From Methyloradius palustris (GTDB lineage: Bacteria > Pseudomonadota > Gammaproteobacteria > Burkholderiales > Methylophilaceae), in assembly GCF_019703875.1 (NCBI RefSeq), contig NZ_AP024110.1:372001-436000 (forward strand): DNA of 64,000 bases, written 5' to 3'. A program made the position numbers and the translations under genes. The notes under the pieces were generated by a model. It had not been told where the DNA came from, did not search any database, and worked only from the letters and a program-made list of their open reading frames with translations. Position 1 is the first letter of the stretch, and each line of letters opens with the position of its first letter. Shown here piece after piece: positions 61,793 through 64,000 of the stretch.

Positions 61793-62329
61793 ATCTGTTC
61801 TAAAAGAAGTGGCGATTGAGGGGCAATAACTAAAAGGTATTGCGCAGTATTCATCATTTCTTTTCGCCTCTAGGCGAGTTTCTTTCTTTTGCTCAGCCAA
61901 AAGAAAGAAACCAAAGAAAAAGCTGCCCCACTACCGCTTATTCCCTGTGCTGCTCGTCCTTATGGGCGGCTTGCGCAACTCGCCCTAACAAGCCACACAA
62001 CCCGTGGCTTGTCGCGGAACTCAAACAGTGCGCGCCGAAAACTCCCATGACGACTGCGCTGCTCGGCGCGATAGAGGGGGAGTTAAGGTCAACTTCAAAA
62101 TCCAAACTACCTTGAGTTCGTCATTCCCGTGGAAACGGGAATCCATTTTAAGTATCGTTAGGCGGGATTTAGTTAAATCTAGACAAAGTGGATGCTCTGG
62201 GAGCCGCATGGATATTGCCTCTCAGGGCATCTGTTTTTGCGTGTGGAGTGACTTAAACTCAAGATCAGAGGCGGTTTGGTGTGCTTTTTCAAGATTGCTG
62301 AACTTGAATCAAAAGACTAAGGTAGTGCA
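61793..62329. repeat. 537-bp non-coding stretch with repeat-like elements
   Basis: Contains a complementary pair GTTTCTTTCTTTTG...CAAAAGAAAGAAAC (about 61878-61912) within a motif I know as a widespread intergenic repeat in beta- and gammaproteobacteria. A REP-type hairpin ATTCCCGTGGAAACGGGAAT (about 62123-62142) also lies here. Frames in this region are biased by the repeats and not convincing genes. Confidence 0.55.
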
Positions 62330-62758
62330 ATGCGTACTTTATTTATTTTGATGGGATGTCTGGTTTCTTTGTCTGCTTGGGCAGATGACGATGCTGGCTT
62401 GGGTTATAGCTCAGGGTTGTCGGGCGATGTGCCGAATACGGCTACTGTGTTGCCAGCGCCCGGTTCTCGGCCTAGCGTGCCGAATGGGGTGCGCATTTAT
62501 GTGCCGCCTAAAAATCTGGAGCCACGTACTTTGGTGGTGCCTTTGCCTAATGAAAAGTCGCCTGTGGTGATTTATCGTAGTGATTCAGTGGAGACTGTGC
62601 CGAGTTTGTATCCGCCATTGCCGCAAAACTCAGTCGCTAAACCTGAGCCTAAGAAGAAAAAAGGTAGTAAGTTAAAAGCTGAAGATGCTGAAACAGAAGC
62701 GCCAGCAAATCCTTACATTCTCAAAACCAAGCCACTGGAGCCGATTATCAGCCAGTGA
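62330..62758 (+). CDS. Secreted hypothetical protein, Pro/Lys-rich
   Basis: 142 residues. Signal peptide MRTLFILMGCLVSLSAWADD, then a proline-rich chain with a Lys-rich patch (PEPKKKKGSKLK, about 107-118). No domain is visible; probably unstructured periplasmic. Convergent with phoR, the stops being 1 nt apart. Confidence 0.6.
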   Translation: MRTLFILMGCLVSLSAWADDDAGLGYSSGLSGDVPNTATVLPAPGSRPSVPNGVRIYVPPKNLEPRTLVVPLPNEKSPVVIYRSDSVETVPSLYPPLPQNSVAKPEPKKKKGSKLKAEDAETEAPANPYILKTKPLEPIISQ

Positions 62759-62759
62759 G

Positions 62760-64000
62760 TTATTGGTTATTAGCTAGCGCAGGGGTTTTTCGGGTTAGTC
62801 TTGATTTAGGGAATACTGCGCTGAATGTGCTGCCATTGCCGAGTTCGCTTTCGATCTCAAGTCTAGCCTGGTGGCGGGTGAGGATGTGTTTGATGATGGA
62901 TAAGCCTAGGCCCGTGCCGCCAGTTTCGCGGCTGCGGCTGCGGTCTACGCGGTAAAAGCGTTCGGTGAGTCTATCAATGTGTTTTTGTTCTATGCCTATG
63001 CCTGAGTCGTGCACGCTGAATGCGGCATCGGTGCCGCGCATTTTCCACACCATGTGAATCTCCCCACCTTCTGGCGTGTAGCGCACTGCATTGCTGACCA
63101 GGTTACCAAATGCGCTGTGTAGTTCTTCAGCGGCTCCTGTCAGGCCTAACGAGGCATCAGCCTCAAGCGTGATGTGGTGTTTGCCGTTGCTTAGGCTTTG
63201 CGCCTCGTGCATGACCATGTTGAGTAGTGAATTCACATCAATCTCGGTGTCTGGCGGAATATTCTGGCCGCTTTCGAGTTGCGATAAGGTCAGCAAATCT
63301 TCAATCAGGCGGCGCATGCGGCCAGTTTGCTCCTGCATCATGCCAAAGTAGCCGCGGGTGCTTTCTGGCACGGCACCTTCCATATCCATCAGTGTTTCCA
63401 GAAATCCACCAACCACAGTCAGTGGCGTGCGAAGTTCGTGCGATACATTGGCAATAAAGTCGCGGCGCATGTGTTCCAGCTTTTCCAGTTGGCTGACATC
63501 GCGGCCAATCAACAATTTCTGGTTATCACCAAATGGTACTAATTGCAGTTCAAGCGTGACTGATGGATCGCGCCAGGAAATGAGTTTGATGGGGTCTGCA
63601 TAATCTTTCAGCTGCAGATATTCGATAAATTCGGTGTGACGCATCAGGTAATTGATGGGCTGGCCGGAGTCTGATTTTAATGCCAGACCTAGCAATTTTT
63701 CAGCGCTGGGGTTGCACCATTCAATAATGTCTCGCGCATCAAGCAACACCACGGCGTCGGGCAGGGCGCTGGCAGCGTGTTGAAAGCGGTCTAGTACTGA
63801 GCTGAGTTGGCTTTGGCTACGGTTGTGGCGGCGTTGCTCGTGATAAATGGTGGCGAAAATGTCTTCCCAAGTGCCTGAGCCTGCAGGGATAGAGGCTAAA
63901 TCTGGTTTTTTGTACCACTCTGAAAGTCGATACAGCCAGTAAAGGTGGCTGGCAAGGTAAGCCAAGGTGCCGAGCGTAAAAATGCCCAAGGCAAGCGTGA
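62760..64000 (-). CDS. phoR: Phosphate regulon sensor histidine kinase PhoR (N-terminus beyond window)
   Basis: About 413 residues visible; the frame is open to the window edge and the TTG at 63989 is internal (ALGIFTLGT). Domains: TM helix, short linker, PAS (about 75-170, PDAVVLLDARDIIEWCNPSAEKLLGL), dimerisation helix with FIANVSHELRTPLTVVGGF (His autophosphorylation) and HATPase (N-box NLVSNAVRYTPEGG, then DSGIGI, GTGLGLSI). It senses low phosphate with PhoU/Pst and phosphorylates PhoB, presumably encoded just outside. The alignment to E. coli PhoR is close. Confidence 0.95.
   Translation of the reverse strand, partial: TLALGIFTLGTLAYLASHLYWLYRLSEWYKKPDLASIPAGSGTWEDIFATIYHEQRRHNRSQSQLSSVLDRFQHAASALPDAVVLLDARDIIEWCNPSAEKLLGLALKSDSGQPINYLMRHTEFIEYLQLKDYADPIKLISWRDPSVTLELQLVPFGDNQKLLIGRDVSQLEKLEHMRRDFIANVSHELRTPLTVVGGFLETLMDMEGAVPESTRGYFGMMQEQTGRMRRLIEDLLTLSQLESGQNIPPDTEIDVNSLLNMVMHEAQSLSNGKHHITLEADASLGLTGAAEELHSAFGNLVSNAVRYTPEGGEIHMVWKMRGTDAAFSVHDSGIGIEQKHIDRLTERFYRVDRSRSRETGGTGLGLSIIKHILTRHQARLEIESELGNGSTFSAVFPKSRLTRKTPALANNQ

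Noticed and set aside
61840..62351. Overlapping small frames between the zinc-ribbon gene and 62330
   Set aside because: They run through repeat-like non-coding DNA and lack ribosome binding sites or domain features.
1..64000. CRISPR array or Cas genes, in particular a CRISPR-associated transposon around tnsAB/tnsC
   Set aside because: No regularly spaced direct repeats and no Cas-like protein seen in the window; the TnsAB fusion alone does not imply RNA guidance.

Overview
The window looks like about 64 kb of chromosome from a betaproteobacterium, most likely a methylotroph of the Methylophilaceae (Methylotenera/Methylophilus type). The evidence is the protein flavour throughout: a second infA, a large DUF3683 FAD/FeS oxidoreductase, an OlsB/OlsA pair, a ferredoxin-type nitrate assimilation cluster, and a GC content in the mid-40s. 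The species call is inference; no rRNA is present. Both ends cut genes (proS on the left, phoR on the right).

Layout. 1-10.4 kb: housekeeping genes (proS, a lytic transglycosylase, queA, tRNA-Leu) and an RND efflux pair. 10.4-12.5 kb: a divergent arsenic resistance module (arsC-arsR / acr3) around a perfect palindrome. 12.5-15.1 kb: lipocalin, cold-shock protein, infA and a PepSY protein. 15.4-27.3 kb: a complete nitrate assimilation region. A sigma-54-type promoter precedes a NasT-like ANTAR regulator; a two-hairpin ANTAR leader with an overlapping terminator follows; then come nrtABC, an outer-membrane porin, siroheme cobA, nirB, nirD and nasA. 27.3-30.6 kb: divergent metR/metE. 30.6-36.2 kb: accessory chromosomal genes (FlxA-like, copper-storage Csp-like, UBP zinc finger, LLM oxidoreductase, secreted beta-helix protein).

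36.3-49.5 kb is a mosaic genomic island ending next to a tRNA-Arg(CCG) gene. It holds a broken serine recombinase and an AbiE toxin-antitoxin pair preceded by two very long perfect palindromes that share a core. It also holds a Tn7-like TnsAB-fusion/TnsC transposition pair with no TniQ/TnsD. Next is a predicted restriction-like cassette: a SprT-like protease and a 5mC methyltransferase diverging from one 26-bp palindrome, converging with a MORC/MutL-like GHKL ATPase fused to a PD-(D/E)XK nuclease domain. A NERD-domain membrane protein closes the island. This is the most novel part of the window.

49.7-64 kb returns to core genes: a di-haem cytochrome c, apaH, ornithine-lipid acyltransferases, a SlyB-like lipoprotein, a PfkB kinase, a TetR regulator, hemJ, a TlpA-like thioredoxin, the DUF3683 oxidoreductase, a non-coding repeat-rich stretch and phoR.

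All family calls come from reading motifs and remembered family sequences; no database search was run.
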